Shown here: positions 7,487 to 15,843 of the stretch, piece by piece
Layout of the letters: each line of letters starts with the position of its first letter
Numbering within the stretch: the stretch's first letter is position 1
Notes under the pieces: model-generated
Databases searched by the model: none
What the model saw: only the letters and a program-made list of their open reading frames with translations
What the model was told of the DNA's origin: nothing
Translations under genes and position numbers: made by a program
NCBI RefSeq assembly: GCF_001044425.1
Contig: NZ_LFML01000125.1
Span: 1-42,629, forward strand
Reading direction: 5' to 3'
DNA: 42,629 nucleotides
Source of the DNA: Streptomyces roseus
Lineage (GTDB): Bacteria; Actinomycetota; Actinomycetes; Streptomycetales; Streptomycetaceae

Positions 7487-10444
7487 GTGGCCGGGGAAAC
7501 TCCGCAACGGCTCGGGATCGAGCTGCTCGGGCCGGTACGGGCCTGGCGGGGTGCGACCGCACTGCCCTTGGGACCCGTCCGCCGCCAAGCCGTGCTGGCC
7601 GCCATGGCGCTGCGGCCGGGCGGCACGGTCAGTCACGAGGACCTCCTCGACGCGGTGTGGGGCTCGGCGCCGCCGGGCTCCGGGCACCGGGTCCTGCCGA
7701 GCTACGTCTACGCGCTGCGCAAGGCCCTCGACCCGGACGGCACCGGGTACGAGGAATCGGTGATCCGCAGCAGCCAGGGCCGGTACGGCATGGCGGCGGA
7801 CGGGATCCGCGTCGACGTGGCCGAGCTGGCCGAGCGGGCCCGCCAGGCGCGCCGGGTGAAGGAATCCGGTGACCTGGCGACAGCGATGGCGCGGCTCACC
7901 GACTGCCTCGCGCTCTTTCGCGGAGAGCCCCTGGCCGGGCTGCCGGGGCCGTTCGCACAGGCCGAGCGGCGGCGCCTGTCGCAGTTGCAGAGGACGCTGC
8001 GGGCGGAGCGGCTCGAATGCCTCCTGCTGCTGGGCCGGGGCGCCGAGGCCCTGGAAGGGCTGGCCGCCCTGTCCGCCGCCGAGCCGTACGACGAGTCGCT
8101 CCTCGCGCTGCACATGCGCGCCCTGTACGCCAACCAGCGCCAGGCCGAGGCGCTGAACGCCTATCAGGGCATGCGCGAGCGGCTGCGCGAGGAGCTCGGG
8201 GTCAGCCCCGGCGAGGCACTGGGCCGCGTGTACGAGGCGGTGCTGCGCCGCGATGACGAGCTCCTCCTCGGGTCGGCGGCGGGCCGCCCCACCACCGTGA
8301 CCGCCGCCCCGGCGGCCCTCCCCCGGCCGCCCGGGCCCCGTACCCCGGTCAACGAACTACCGGGTGTCACCGGCGTCCTCATCGGGCGCGAACGCGAACG
8401 GGCCCTGCTGTCCGCCGCGTTCCCACCCGATACGGTGGGGGTCGTGGCCGTCGACGGCATCGCCGGGGTCGGCAAGAGCGCCCTCGTCGTCCGCGCGGCC
8501 CGGGAATCGCGCGACCGCCATCCGGACGGCTGCCTCTTCGTCGACCTGGGCGCGCACAGCCCGGGGCGGCAGAGGCTCTCGCCCCAGCGGGTACTGCGCC
8601 GTCTCCTGCGCACGATCGGCACCGCCGACAGCGAGGTGCCGGCCGACCTGGAGGAGCTCACCGCCGCCTGGCGTGCGGCGACCGGCTCGCTGCGGCTCCT
8701 CCTCGTACTGGACGACGCGCTGGCGAGCGCACAGATCCGGCCACTGATCCCGGCGGGGCCGGGCAGCACGGTGATCGTCGCCAGCCGGCAGCGGCTGGCC
8801 GGACTCGACGCCGACCGCCGCATCACGCTGGAGCCCCTGGGGCCGGACGACGCGCAGGCCCTGCTCGGACACCTCGTCGGGCCGGAGCGCACCGCCAGGG
8901 AGCGGCCGGCGACGCGCGAGCTGGCCCGGCTGTGCGGCGGGCTGCCGCTGGCCCTGCGCATCGCCGGGACCCGGTTGCAGACCCGCCCCGTCTGGACCTT
9001 CGCCCATCTGGTGGACCGGATGGCGGACGACGACCGGCGGCTGGGCGAGCTGCGTGCCGGGGACCGCAGCGTGGAGGCGGCCTTCCGCCTGTCGTACGAG
9101 CAGCTCACCGCTGCCCAGCAGCGGGGGTTCCGGGTGCTGGGTCTGACGCCGACCAGCGAGTTCGACGCCCGGACGCCGGCGGCCATGACGGGCCGGCCGG
9201 TCCGCGAGGCCGAGCAGCTCATGGAGGGCCTGGTCGACACGAGCCTGGTGCAGCAGCCGCATCCCGGCCGCTACCGGCTGCACGATCTGGTGCGGGTGCA
9301 CGCCCGGCGGCTCGCGGAGGCCTCCCCGGCCGAGGCGGGGGCGGCCCGCACGGCCGTGCTCCGCCTCTACGTGGACGCCGGCCGCAGTTCCAGCGACTGG
9401 GGCTCCGGCGGCTTCCCCACGGGGCCGGCCGCGACGGGGGCGTTCGCGGACTGGTCCGAGGCGAGTGGCTGGCTGAACGCCGCCGACGCGGAACTGGCCG
9501 ACGTCGTCGGCCATGCCGCGGGTCTCGGCGAAGCGGACCTGGCCTGCTGGATCGCCGAGGCGCTGACCGACCACTTCGTGCGCCGGGGCCGCTACCACGA
9601 GGGCCGCACGGCCCTGGAGACCGCCCTCCCCCAGGCGGAGCGCGCCGACGACCGGCGGATGGTGCCCGCGCTGCGGAACTGCATGGGTGCCCTCGGCATC
9701 TACCAGGGCGAACCGGCGGCGGCGCGTGCGACGTTCGCCGAGGCGCTGGTCCTCAGCCGACGGCTCGGGGACCGTCGCGAGGAGGCCCGCGCCCTGGCCG
9801 GGATCGGGACCGCCGAACTGAACGCGGGCCGGCCCGACCTGGCCCTCGCCCCCGTCACCGCGGCGGTGGGGCTCGCCCGGGGGCTGGAGGACGAGTGGCT
9901 GGTGGCGATGGCGCTCTGCGTGCTGGGCACGGCCTACCGTGCGCTGGGGCGGACCGGGGAGGCGCTGCGCTGTCTGGACGAGGCCGCCGTCCGCGCCGAG
10001 GCGAACGGGCGGCCCACGATGATCAGCAGGACCCTGAGCTGCGCCGCCGAGGTGCACCTCGGGCTCGGCCGGTTCGCCGAGGCCAAGGAGTTGCTGAGGC
10101 GGGCGGCGCACCTGGTCGAGCGGGCGGGCGACATCCCGCTGACCGCGATCACGCTGAGCATGCTGGGCACGGCGGAGCTCGGCGAGGGGAATCCGGAGGC
10201 GGCCCTGGCGCTCCACCAGGAGGCGCTGGCCCGGCTCCAGTCGCTGTCCCCGGTGAACGAACCCCAGCAGACCCGGATGGAGATGGAGATCCGCGGCAGG
10301 CTGGGCCGCGCCTACTCGGCGGTGGGCCGGATCCGGGAGGCGGGCCGGCAGTTCCGGACGGTCCTCGCCTTCCCGTGCGCGGGCGCCTACCCCGCGCAGC
10401 GCGCCTTCGCGCTCGCCGGCCTGAAGGAGTGCGAGACCTCGTAG
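7487..10444 (+). CDS. SARP-family regulator with NB-ARC and TPR domains (AfsR-like)
   Basis: 985 aa. GTG 7487 is chosen because GAGGGG stands 6 nt upstream; a GTG at 7469 has none. Domains: OmpR-type winged helix (about 1-95), bacterial transcriptional activation domain (about 100-250, ending at ALGRVYEAVLRRDDELL), NB-ARC ATPase with Walker A GIAGVGKSA near 325-333, Walker B LLLVLDDA and a CGGLPLALR motif, then TPR repeats to the end. Such proteins bind direct repeats in promoters and switch on antibiotic or secondary metabolite genes, with nucleotide binding as a switch. No SARP-type target cluster sits directly beside it, so it may act elsewhere. Convergent with the hemerythrin gene, 13 bp apart. 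Confidence 0.93.
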   Translation: MAGETPQRLGIELLGPVRAWRGATALPLGPVRRQAVLAAMALRPGGTVSHEDLLDAVWGSAPPGSGHRVLPSYVYALRKALDPDGTGYEESVIRSSQGRYGMAADGIRVDVAELAERARQARRVKESGDLATAMARLTDCLALFRGEPLAGLPGPFAQAERRRLSQLQRTLRAERLECLLLLGRGAEALEGLAALSAAEPYDESLLALHMRALYANQRQAEALNAYQGMRERLREELGVSPGEALGRVYEAVLRRDDELLLGSAAGRPTTVTAAPAALPRPPGPRTPVNELPGVTGVLIGRERERALLSAAFPPDTVGVVAVDGIAGVGKSALVVRAARESRDRHPDGCLFVDLGAHSPGRQRLSPQRVLRRLLRTIGTADSEVPADLEELTAAWRAATGSLRLLLVLDDALASAQIRPLIPAGPGSTVIVASRQRLAGLDADRRITLEPLGPDDAQALLGHLVGPERTARERPATRELARLCGGLPLALRIAGTRLQTRPVWTFAHLVDRMADDDRRLGELRAGDRSVEAAFRLSYEQLTAAQQRGFRVLGLTPTSEFDARTPAAMTGRPVREAEQLMEGLVDTSLVQQPHPGRYRLHDLVRVHARRLAEASPAEAGAARTAVLRLYVDAGRSSSDWGSGGFPTGPAATGAFADWSEASGWLNAADAELADVVGHAAGLGEADLACWIAEALTDHFVRRGRYHEGRTALETALPQAERADDRRMVPALRNCMGALGIYQGEPAAARATFAEALVLSRRLGDRREEARALAGIGTAELNAGRPDLALAPVTAAVGLARGLEDEWLVAMALCVLGTAYRALGRTGEALRCLDEAAVRAEANGRPTMISRTLSCAAEVHLGLGRFAEAKELLRRAAHLVERAGDIPLTAITLSMLGTAELGEGNPEAALALHQEALARLQSLSPVNEPQQTRMEMEIRGRLGRAYSAVGRIREAGRQFRTVLAFPCAGAYPAQRAFALAGLKECETS

Positions 10445-10457
10445 GTACCCGCTGGGC

Positions 10458-11138
10458 TCAGCCGTGGCCGACCGCTGCGTCCAGGCGCTGTTCCAGACGG
10501 CGGAAGGCGCGTTCGCCCACCGCGCGCCAGAGCATCCGGGGCGGCAGCGGGAGGTGGCCCATGATCATGATCTGCTCCCCCGGGTCAGCGTCCTTGAGGA
10601 TCATCCCTAAGACGGTGAACAGCCGGCTCTTGGGCACGGCGGCGCTCGCCGCGTCGCCGATCTCGTCCCATTCCGCCTGCGACATCACCCCCGCGACGAG
10701 GGGCAGGGCCTCGCGCTCCTCGTCGTCGAAGTGCTCCCCGGCCGCCTTGGAGACCTGGTCGAACGCCTCGGCCAGCTCCTCGCGGTGGGTCCTCCCCCCG
10801 TCCGCCGCCCATGCTCCGAGCAGGTCCCGCGCCCGTGCGAGCCCCGCCGACAGTTCGGCGTGCCGGCCCCGCATCCGCTGCCACAGCCCGCCCTGGGCGG
10901 GCAGGCGCCGTGCCAGCTTGGGCCACAGCAGCCGGTCCTCGCCCTCGTGGTGGTCGTGCAGGGTGTCCAGCAGCAGTTCCAGGCGGTCCGCGACCAGCCG
11001 GACCTGGGCGCGACTCCCGTGGCGCACCCCGCGCACCCGGCCGGCCGCCTCGCCGAACTCGCGGCGGAACATCCGGTGGACCACCACCATGTCGTGCGTG
11101 GTGAGCGGCTTTCCCTGGTTCTCCATCGAAGTCGACAT
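10458..11138 (-). CDS. Hemerythrin HHE-domain protein
   Basis: 226 aa from ATG 11138 (MSTSMENQGK). The di-iron ligand set of a four-helix hemerythrin fold is visible: His15, His63 with Glu67 (HHEGE), His93 and His136 with Glu140 (HFDDE). Such cytosolic proteins bind O2 or NO or act as iron or redox sensors. A further 80 residues with no clear motif follow the HHE domain. No strong ribosome site is seen, and Met5 is an alternative start. It stands alone on the minus strand between the SARP gene and a decayed region. Confidence 0.9.
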   Translation of the reverse strand: MSTSMENQGKPLTTHDMVVVHRMFRREFGEAAGRVRGVRHGSRAQVRLVADRLELLLDTLHDHHEGEDRLLWPKLARRLPAQGGLWQRMRGRHAELSAGLARARDLLGAWAADGGRTHREELAEAFDQVSKAAGEHFDDEEREALPLVAGVMSQAEWDEIGDAASAAVPKSRLFTVLGMILKDADPGEQIMIMGHLPLPPRMLWRAVGERAFRRLEQRLDAAVGHG

Positions 11139-11224
11139 CGACCGTGCCCCCCGTCCTGGTGGGTGTACCGGCCTCCAGCGTGGCGGGCGTCCGGCCGGGT
11201 CCACCAGGGGCGCACGACGGCGCT

Positions 11225-11512
11225 TCAGCGCCCCCCGGGGAGTCCGGTCGCCGTCAGGGTGCGCACGCGCTGGTCGCGCAGCCCGTAGCGGGCGGCGACC
11301 ACCTCCGGCGTGCCCGCGGCGACGCGCCGGGCGATGTCGGGTCGGGCCGCGAGCCGGTCGCGGGTGCGCCGGGCGTGCGCGTCGACGGTGACGTCGATCC
11401 GGGCGCCCCGCTGGGCGTGGTCGGTGGCCGGGCGGATCTCGTCGGCCGGGTACCGGCTGTGCGTCGTGCGGGTGCTCCTGCGCGTACGTACGCCGGCGCC
11501 GGTTCCCGGCGG
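11225..11512 (-). pseudogene. C-terminal remnant of an unidentified gene
   Basis: After a stop at 11515-11513 the minus strand is open for 95 codons and ends in TGA at 11227-11225. There is no ATG, GTG or TTG until very near the end. The translated text looks protein-like (ADEIRPATDHAQRGARIDVT, IARRVAAGTPEVVAARYGL) and codon bias is good, so I read it as the tail of a gene that has lost its front. It may resemble the end of carbonic anhydrases, but I am not confident. The rest of the gap 11139-11551 shows nothing else. Confidence 0.4.
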
Positions 11513-11551
11513 TCAGCCGGCGCGGGGCAGGAAGTCGGGCGCCAGGTGGTG

Positions 11552-11848
11552 TCAGCCGGCGGGGCCCTTGCCGTCCAGGGTGGTGCGGCCGAACTGCTCG
11601 TCCAGGACGGACAGCCGGCGCCAGTACTCGTCCTCGTCGATCTCGCCGGTGGCGAACCGGCGGCCCAGGATCGCGATCGGCGAGTTCGGTCCGTACGAGC
11701 CCCGGACCGCCCACGGGCCCCGCGGGCCGCGGCCGCCGCGCCACACCGTGCGGCGCAGGAGCGTGACGACGCCGAAGACGACGGCCGCCCAGACCAGCGG
11801 GACGAAGAGGATCCACGGGCCGGGCCCGTCGTACGCCAGGGTGTTCAT
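11552..11848 (-). CDS. Small membrane protein with SHOCT domain
   Basis: 98 aa. One membrane helix near the N-terminus (WILFVPLVWAAVVFGVVTLL), a basic linker, then a C-terminal SHOCT motif (IAILGRRFATGEIDEDEYWR). SHOCT is a short helical module that often sits at the end of small actinobacterial membrane proteins and is thought to help oligomerisation. GAGGAG lies 10 nt before ATG 11848. It is immediately downstream of the two-component genes in the same direction (130 bp gap), so it is a likely target or co-regulated gene. Confidence 0.88.
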   Translation of the reverse strand: MNTLAYDGPGPWILFVPLVWAAVVFGVVTLLRRTVWRGGRGPRGPWAVRGSYGPNSPIAILGRRFATGEIDEDEYWRRLSVLDEQFGRTTLDGKGPAG

Positions 11849-11978
11849 CTCGGTCAGCTCCTCGGAAGGGGTGCGGTTTCCTTGTCGCTTCCGAGACTCG
11901 CCCCGGCAGGGTGGCCCCGTCGTCGTACGGCCGGCGGCACCGTGCGTACGGCCGTGGGAGTAGTCCCCGGGTACGGCT

Positions 11979-12644
11979 TCAGCCGAGCCAGCCCGGTCTG
12001 ACGAGCCCCGACTCGTAGGCGAGCACCACCAGCTGGGCCCGGTCCCGGGCCGCGAGCTTGATCATGGCCCGGCTGACGTGCGTCTTCGCGGTCAGCGGGC
12101 TGACCACCAGCCTGCGGGCGATCTCCTCGTTGGACAGCCCGAGGCCGACCAGGGCCATCACCTCGCGCTCCCGCTCGGTCAGCCGCTCCAGGCCGGCCGC
12201 CGCCTCGGGGGCCTTGGAGCGGGCCGCGAACTCCGCGATCAGCCGGCGCGTCACCCCGGGGGACAGCAGGGCGTCGCCCGCGACCACCGCCCGTACCGCG
12301 CGCAGCAGTTCCTCCGGCTCGGTGTCCTTGACCAGGAACCCGGAGGCGCCGCAGCGCAGGGCCTCGAAGACGTACTCGTCGAGCTCGAACGTGGTCAGCA
12401 TGACCACCTTCACCCCGGCCAGGGCGGGGTCCGCGGTGAGGGTGCGGGTGGCGGCCAGGCCGTCGAGCTCCGGCATCCGGATGTCCATCAGGGTCACGTC
12501 CGGGCGCAGTTCGCGGGCCAGGCGCACGGCCTCGGCCCCGTCGGCGGCCTCGCCGGCCACCTCGATGTCCGGCTGTGCGTCGAGCAGCGCGCGAAAGCCC
12601 GCCCGTACCAGGGCCTGGTCGTCGGCGAGCAGTACGCGGATCAC
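11979..12644 (-). CDS. NarL/LuxR-type response regulator
   Basis: 221 aa. Receiver domain with acidic pair Asp8-Asp9 and phosphoacceptor Asp54 (LMDIRMP), switch Thr in VVMLTTF and Lys in FLVKDTEPEELL. The C-terminal LuxR helix-turn-helix runs LTEREREVMALVGLGLSNEE to about residue 210. Start GTG 12644 has GAGGAGG 5 nt upstream and overlaps the kinase stop as GTGA, so the two are translationally coupled. It should dimerise and bind DNA after phosphorylation by its kinase. The best candidate site is the palindrome at 13882-13903. Confidence 0.95.
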   Translation of the reverse strand: MIRVLLADDQALVRAGFRALLDAQPDIEVAGEAADGAEAVRLARELRPDVTLMDIRMPELDGLAATRTLTADPALAGVKVVMLTTFELDEYVFEALRCGASGFLVKDTEPEELLRAVRAVVAGDALLSPGVTRRLIAEFAARSKAPEAAAGLERLTEREREVMALVGLGLSNEEIARRLVVSPLTAKTHVSRAMIKLAARDRAQLVVLAYESGLVRPGWLG

Positions 12645-13825
12645 GAGTCCTCCTCGGTTTCGAGCGGGATCCGGGCCAGCACCCGGAAGCCGCCGTCCGG
12701 CCGGGGGCAGGCCTCGATGGTGCCGCCCTGCGCGGCGGCCCGTTCGCGCATCCCGATCAGGCCGGTGCCGCTGCCTCCGGCGTCGCCGCCCGTGGCGGGT
12801 CCGTCGTCGTCCACCAGCAGTTCCAGCGCGCCGGGCGGGCGGCTGACGCGGATCCGGGCGGTCCGCGAGCCCGAGTGGCGCACCACGTTGGTGAGCGCCT
12901 CCTGGAGGATCCGGAACGCGGCGAGGTCCGTGGCCGGTGACAGCCCGTGGGCCTGCGCCCCGCCCGTGACGGAGACGGTCAGCCCGGCCGAGGCCGCCTG
13001 GTCGACCAGTTCGGAGAGCCGGGCGAGGCCGGGGGCGGGGGCGCGCGGGGCCTCACCGGGGGCGCGCAGGGTGTTCAGGACCTGCCGGACCTCGCCCAGC
13101 GCCTCCTTGCTGGCCGCCTTGATCGTGGTGAGCGCCGTACGGGCCTGTTCGGGGTCCGTGTCGAGCAGGGCCAGGCCGACGCCCGCCTGCACGTTGATGA
13201 CGGAGATGCTGTGGGCCAGTACGTCGTGCAGCTCGCGGGCGATCCGCAGCCGCTCCTCGTCCACCCGGCGCCGCTCGGCGGCCTCGCGCTCGGCCCGGTC
13301 CCGGGCCCACTGCTCCCGGCGTACGCGGACCACCTCGCAGGCGGCGAGCACGGCGATCGCCCAGGCGGTGATCCCGCCTTCCGTCCCCCACGGCGCGGGC
13401 CCGTCGCCGGGCGGCGGCAGCCACCGGTACAGCCAGTGCGCGATGAGCAGGTGGCCGGCCCACAGGGCGCCCACCGCGCCCCAGGCTGCATGGCGGTGGC
13501 CCGCGACCACGGCCGCGAGGCAGGCCAGGGCGACGCTGACGAAGACGGGGCCGTAGGGATATCCGCCCGCGAGGTATCCGAGCGTGACCGCGCAGACCCC
13601 GTAGAGGACGGGTACCGGGTACCGGTGGCGCAGGAGCAGCAGGGCGGGGGCGGTGAGCAGCAGGATCCGGCCGAGCGGGTCGACCGCCTCGCGGCCGGGC
13701 TGGGCGTGCTGCGCCCAGCCGGTGGCCGCCTGCGTGAAGACGGCGACGAGGAGCGTGGAGCGCCACGGCAGCCGCCCGCCGTCGCCGCTGCGCTCCGCCC
13801 AGTACTGCCACCGCCGCTGCGCCAT
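12641..13825 (-). CDS. Sensor histidine kinase (HisKA_3 type)
   Basis: 394 aa. Four to five membrane helices fill residues about 20-165 with very short loops, so the signal is probably sensed in or at the membrane. A coiled region then leads to the H-box RIARELHDVLAH with His200. The ATPase part has FRILQEALTNVVRHS (N-box), VDDDGPATGG and GTGLIGMRERAAA. This is the kinase family that pairs with NarL-type regulators. ATG 13825; the stop overlaps the start of the regulator gene. The inducing signal is unknown. Confidence 0.95.
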   Translation of the reverse strand: MAQRRWQYWAERSGDGGRLPWRSTLLVAVFTQAATGWAQHAQPGREAVDPLGRILLLTAPALLLLRHRYPVPVLYGVCAVTLGYLAGGYPYGPVFVSVALACLAAVVAGHRHAAWGAVGALWAGHLLIAHWLYRWLPPPGDGPAPWGTEGGITAWAIAVLAACEVVRVRREQWARDRAEREAAERRRVDEERLRIARELHDVLAHSISVINVQAGVGLALLDTDPEQARTALTTIKAASKEALGEVRQVLNTLRAPGEAPRAPAPGLARLSELVDQAASAGLTVSVTGGAQAHGLSPATDLAAFRILQEALTNVVRHSGSRTARIRVSRPPGALELLVDDDGPATGGDAGGSGTGLIGMRERAAAQGGTIEACPRPDGGFRVLARIPLETEEDS

Positions 13826-13881
13826 GCGGCCACGCTAGACGGCCGGGCCCGCCGCCGTCGTCCGCCGGGCGGGCCGATCGG

Positions 13882-13903
13882 GCGTACTCCCCGGGGAGTA
13901 CGC
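13882..13903. promoter_or_regulatory. 22-bp perfect palindrome upstream of the kinase gene
   Basis: GCGTACTCCCC at 13882-13892 is followed directly by its exact complement GGGGAGTACGC at 13893-13903, with no spacer. It lies 57-78 bp upstream of the kinase start, a typical autoregulatory operator position. It could also form a cruciform or a terminator for the beta-lactamase-like gene that ends at 13915, but the lack of a loop favours a protein-binding site. Confidence 0.6.
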
Positions 13904-13914
13904 GCCGCCATCCG

Positions 13915-14793
13915 CTACGGCCTCGCGCGCAGGGCGTCGACGGCGATGCGGGCGGCGGTGCCGATCACGGCGTCGGCCGCGGGGAGGGTGGCCGCCGGGT
14001 TGGCGGCGCGGGTGAAGACGGCGACGGCGTAGCGGCCGCCGTCGGGGTACTCGATGACCCCGACCTCGTTGCGCACGGTCGGCAGGCTGCCGGTCTTGCC
14101 GGCCACGTGCACGTCGTCGAAGGGGAATCCGGCGGCCATCCGGTGCGGCCACACCTGGAGTCCGAGCAGGCGGCGGATCGCGACGCCGTGTTCGGGTGTG
14201 CAGGCCTCGTCGCGCCAGACGGCGGTGAGCAGCCGGGTCATGTCGCGGGGCGTGCTGCGGTTGCTGCGGGCCGGGTCCAGGGCGCGGAGCCGGGCGAGGA
14301 CCCGCGGATCGGCGAGGGCGGAGGCGCCCGCCGGTCCCGCGTCCTTCCGGATGGTGGCGAAAAGGGAGCGGAAGGAGGGGTGGACGGCGCGGGTGCGGGT
14401 CAGGCCGAGCCGCGCCGTGGCCCCGTTGACGGCGTCGAGGCCCAGGCGTGCGAGGAGCAGGTCGGCGGCTGCATTGTCGCTGACGGCCGTCATCAGGTAG
14501 GCGGCGTCGCGCAGGGACATCCGTACGGGATCGAGCATGGCGGCGAGACCGGTGGGCCCGGCGGACCGGTCGGCCGGGGGGCACTCGACCTGTTCGGTGA
14601 GGTCCAGCAGGCCGGCGGCGGCCTGCTGGTGGAGGGCGACGAGCAGGCAGAGCTTGTGCACGCTGGCGGTGACGACCGGGTGGTCCGCGCCGGCGTCGAT
14701 CTCCGTACCGGAATCGATGTCCACGGCGTGCAGCCGGCCGCTGACGCCTGCTTCGGTGAAGGCCGCGGCGATGCGGCGGCGGGTGTCGTTCAC
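13915..14793 (-). CDS. Class A beta-lactamase-like serine hydrolase
   Basis: 292 aa from GTG 14793, which has GGAG 8 nt upstream and overlaps the LysR stop. Penicillin-recognising motifs are all present in order: SVHK (Ser44, Lys47), SDN (105-107) and KTG (233-235). The omega-loop region, which in true class A enzymes carries Glu166 in an ExxLN motif, reads LRALDPARSNRSTPRDM with no glutamate, so fast deacylation of beta-lactams is doubtful. No signal peptide or lipobox is seen, also unusual for a beta-lactamase. It may instead be a cytosolic esterase or amidase of the same fold. Coupling to a LysR gene recalls LysR-controlled beta-lactamases. Confidence 0.85.
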   Translation of the reverse strand: MNDTRRRIAAAFTEAGVSGRLHAVDIDSGTEIDAGADHPVVTASVHKLCLLVALHQQAAAGLLDLTEQVECPPADRSAGPTGLAAMLDPVRMSLRDAAYLMTAVSDNAAADLLLARLGLDAVNGATARLGLTRTRAVHPSFRSLFATIRKDAGPAGASALADPRVLARLRALDPARSNRSTPRDMTRLLTAVWRDEACTPEHGVAIRRLLGLQVWPHRMAAGFPFDDVHVAGKTGSLPTVRNEVGVIEYPDGGRYAVAVFTRAANPAATLPAADAVIGTAARIAVDALRARP

Positions 14794-15758
14794 AGCCAGT
14801 ACTCCGCCGCCGGGCGCAGGTGGAGCGGCCGTGCGGGTGCGTCGGCGGTCATCGCCGCAGTGTTCCACAGGGCGCGGGAGGCCGCTTCGGCGAAGGCGCC
14901 GACGGCGGCGTCGCCGCGGCCCCGCGGCCAGGCGACGCTGTGGCGCCAGGCCAGCGGAGCGCCGGCGAGGGGCCTCCAGACGATGTCCGCGTGCGGGCCG
15001 GCGGCGTCGTCCGGCGCGGTGTCGCGCGGGGCGAAGGCCACGGCGTTCGCGGAGAGGACCAGGCCGCGCACGAAGCCGGTGCCGCTGCCCTGGCGGACGG
15101 TGGCGGGGGTGTAGCCGCCGCGGGCGCAGGTGTTCAGGACGTCGTCGTGCAGCGCGGGGGCCTCGGCGCGCGGGAAGAGGACCAGGCCGTAGCCGGTGAG
15201 GGCGGCGAGCGGTACCTCGTCGAGCGCGGCGGCCGGCGCCCCGCCGGGGAGCAGGACGCCGAGCTCCCGGAGCAGGACCGGCCCGAGTTCCAGCCCGGCG
15301 ATGTCACAGGGGTGCCGGACGAGCCCGACGTCGAGTTCGCGGGAGGTGAACCGGGCCAGCTGCTCGGTGGTGGACAGTTCGTGGAGCTCCAGTTCCACGC
15401 CGGGGCGGTGCTGCCGGAAGGCGGCCAGGATCGCGGCGATCGCCTCGGCGGCGAGGTCGGGCGGCAGCGCGGCGCGCAGGAGTCCGCTCTCGCCCTCGCG
15501 GATGCGGCGGGCGGTGGCCGTGAGGGCGTCCGCGCGGGCGAGCAGCAGGCGGGCGTCCTCCAGCAGCATCGTGCCGGCCGCGGTGATGGTCACCTGACGG
15601 CTGGTCCGTTCGAAGAGGCGCACGCCGAGCTCGCGTTCCAGGCGCTGGATGCGCTGGGACAGGGGTGGCTGGGCCATGCCGAGCAGCTCGGCGGCGCGGC
15701 CGAAGTGTCTTTCTTCTGCAACAGCCAGGAAGCACCGCAGATGCCGGATCAGGTCCAC
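14790..15758 (-). CDS. LysR-family transcriptional regulator
   Basis: 322 aa from GTG 15758, giving the standard N-terminus DLIRHLRCFLAVAEERHFGRA; the ribosome site is weak, and upstream codons read into the divergent gene's promoter. The winged helix occupies about 1-60 (MAQPPLSQRIQRLERELG), a linker helix follows, and the effector domain runs about 90-295. The stop overlaps the start of the serine hydrolase (GTGA), so regulator and enzyme are made together. A 7-bp inverted repeat with 11-nt spacer lies in the divergent gap toward the esterase gene, the usual control point for such regulators. Confidence 0.93.
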   Translation of the reverse strand: MDLIRHLRCFLAVAEERHFGRAAELLGMAQPPLSQRIQRLERELGVRLFERTSRQVTITAAGTMLLEDARLLLARADALTATARRIREGESGLLRAALPPDLAAEAIAAILAAFRQHRPGVELELHELSTTEQLARFTSRELDVGLVRHPCDIAGLELGPVLLRELGVLLPGGAPAAALDEVPLAALTGYGLVLFPRAEAPALHDDVLNTCARGGYTPATVRQGSGTGFVRGLVLSANAVAFAPRDTAPDDAAGPHADIVWRPLAGAPLAWRHSVAWPRGRGDAAVGAFAEAASRALWNTAAMTADAPARPLHLRPAAEYWL

Positions 15759-15781
15759 GATCAGCAACGATATCGGAGATT

Positions 15782-15806
15782 GATCGGTCTGAGATTCATA
15801 CCGATC
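15782..15806. promoter_or_regulatory. Candidate LysR operator
   Basis: GATCGGT (15782-15788) and ACCGATC (15800-15806) form a perfect inverted repeat with an 11-nt spacer. This is the T-N11-A geometry of LysR sites. It sits 24 bp upstream of the LysR start and 38 bp upstream of the divergent esterase start. Confidence 0.6.
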
Positions 15807-15843
15807 TTGGACGGTGGGCGGGTGGCGGTGGTCTGCTGCGGGC

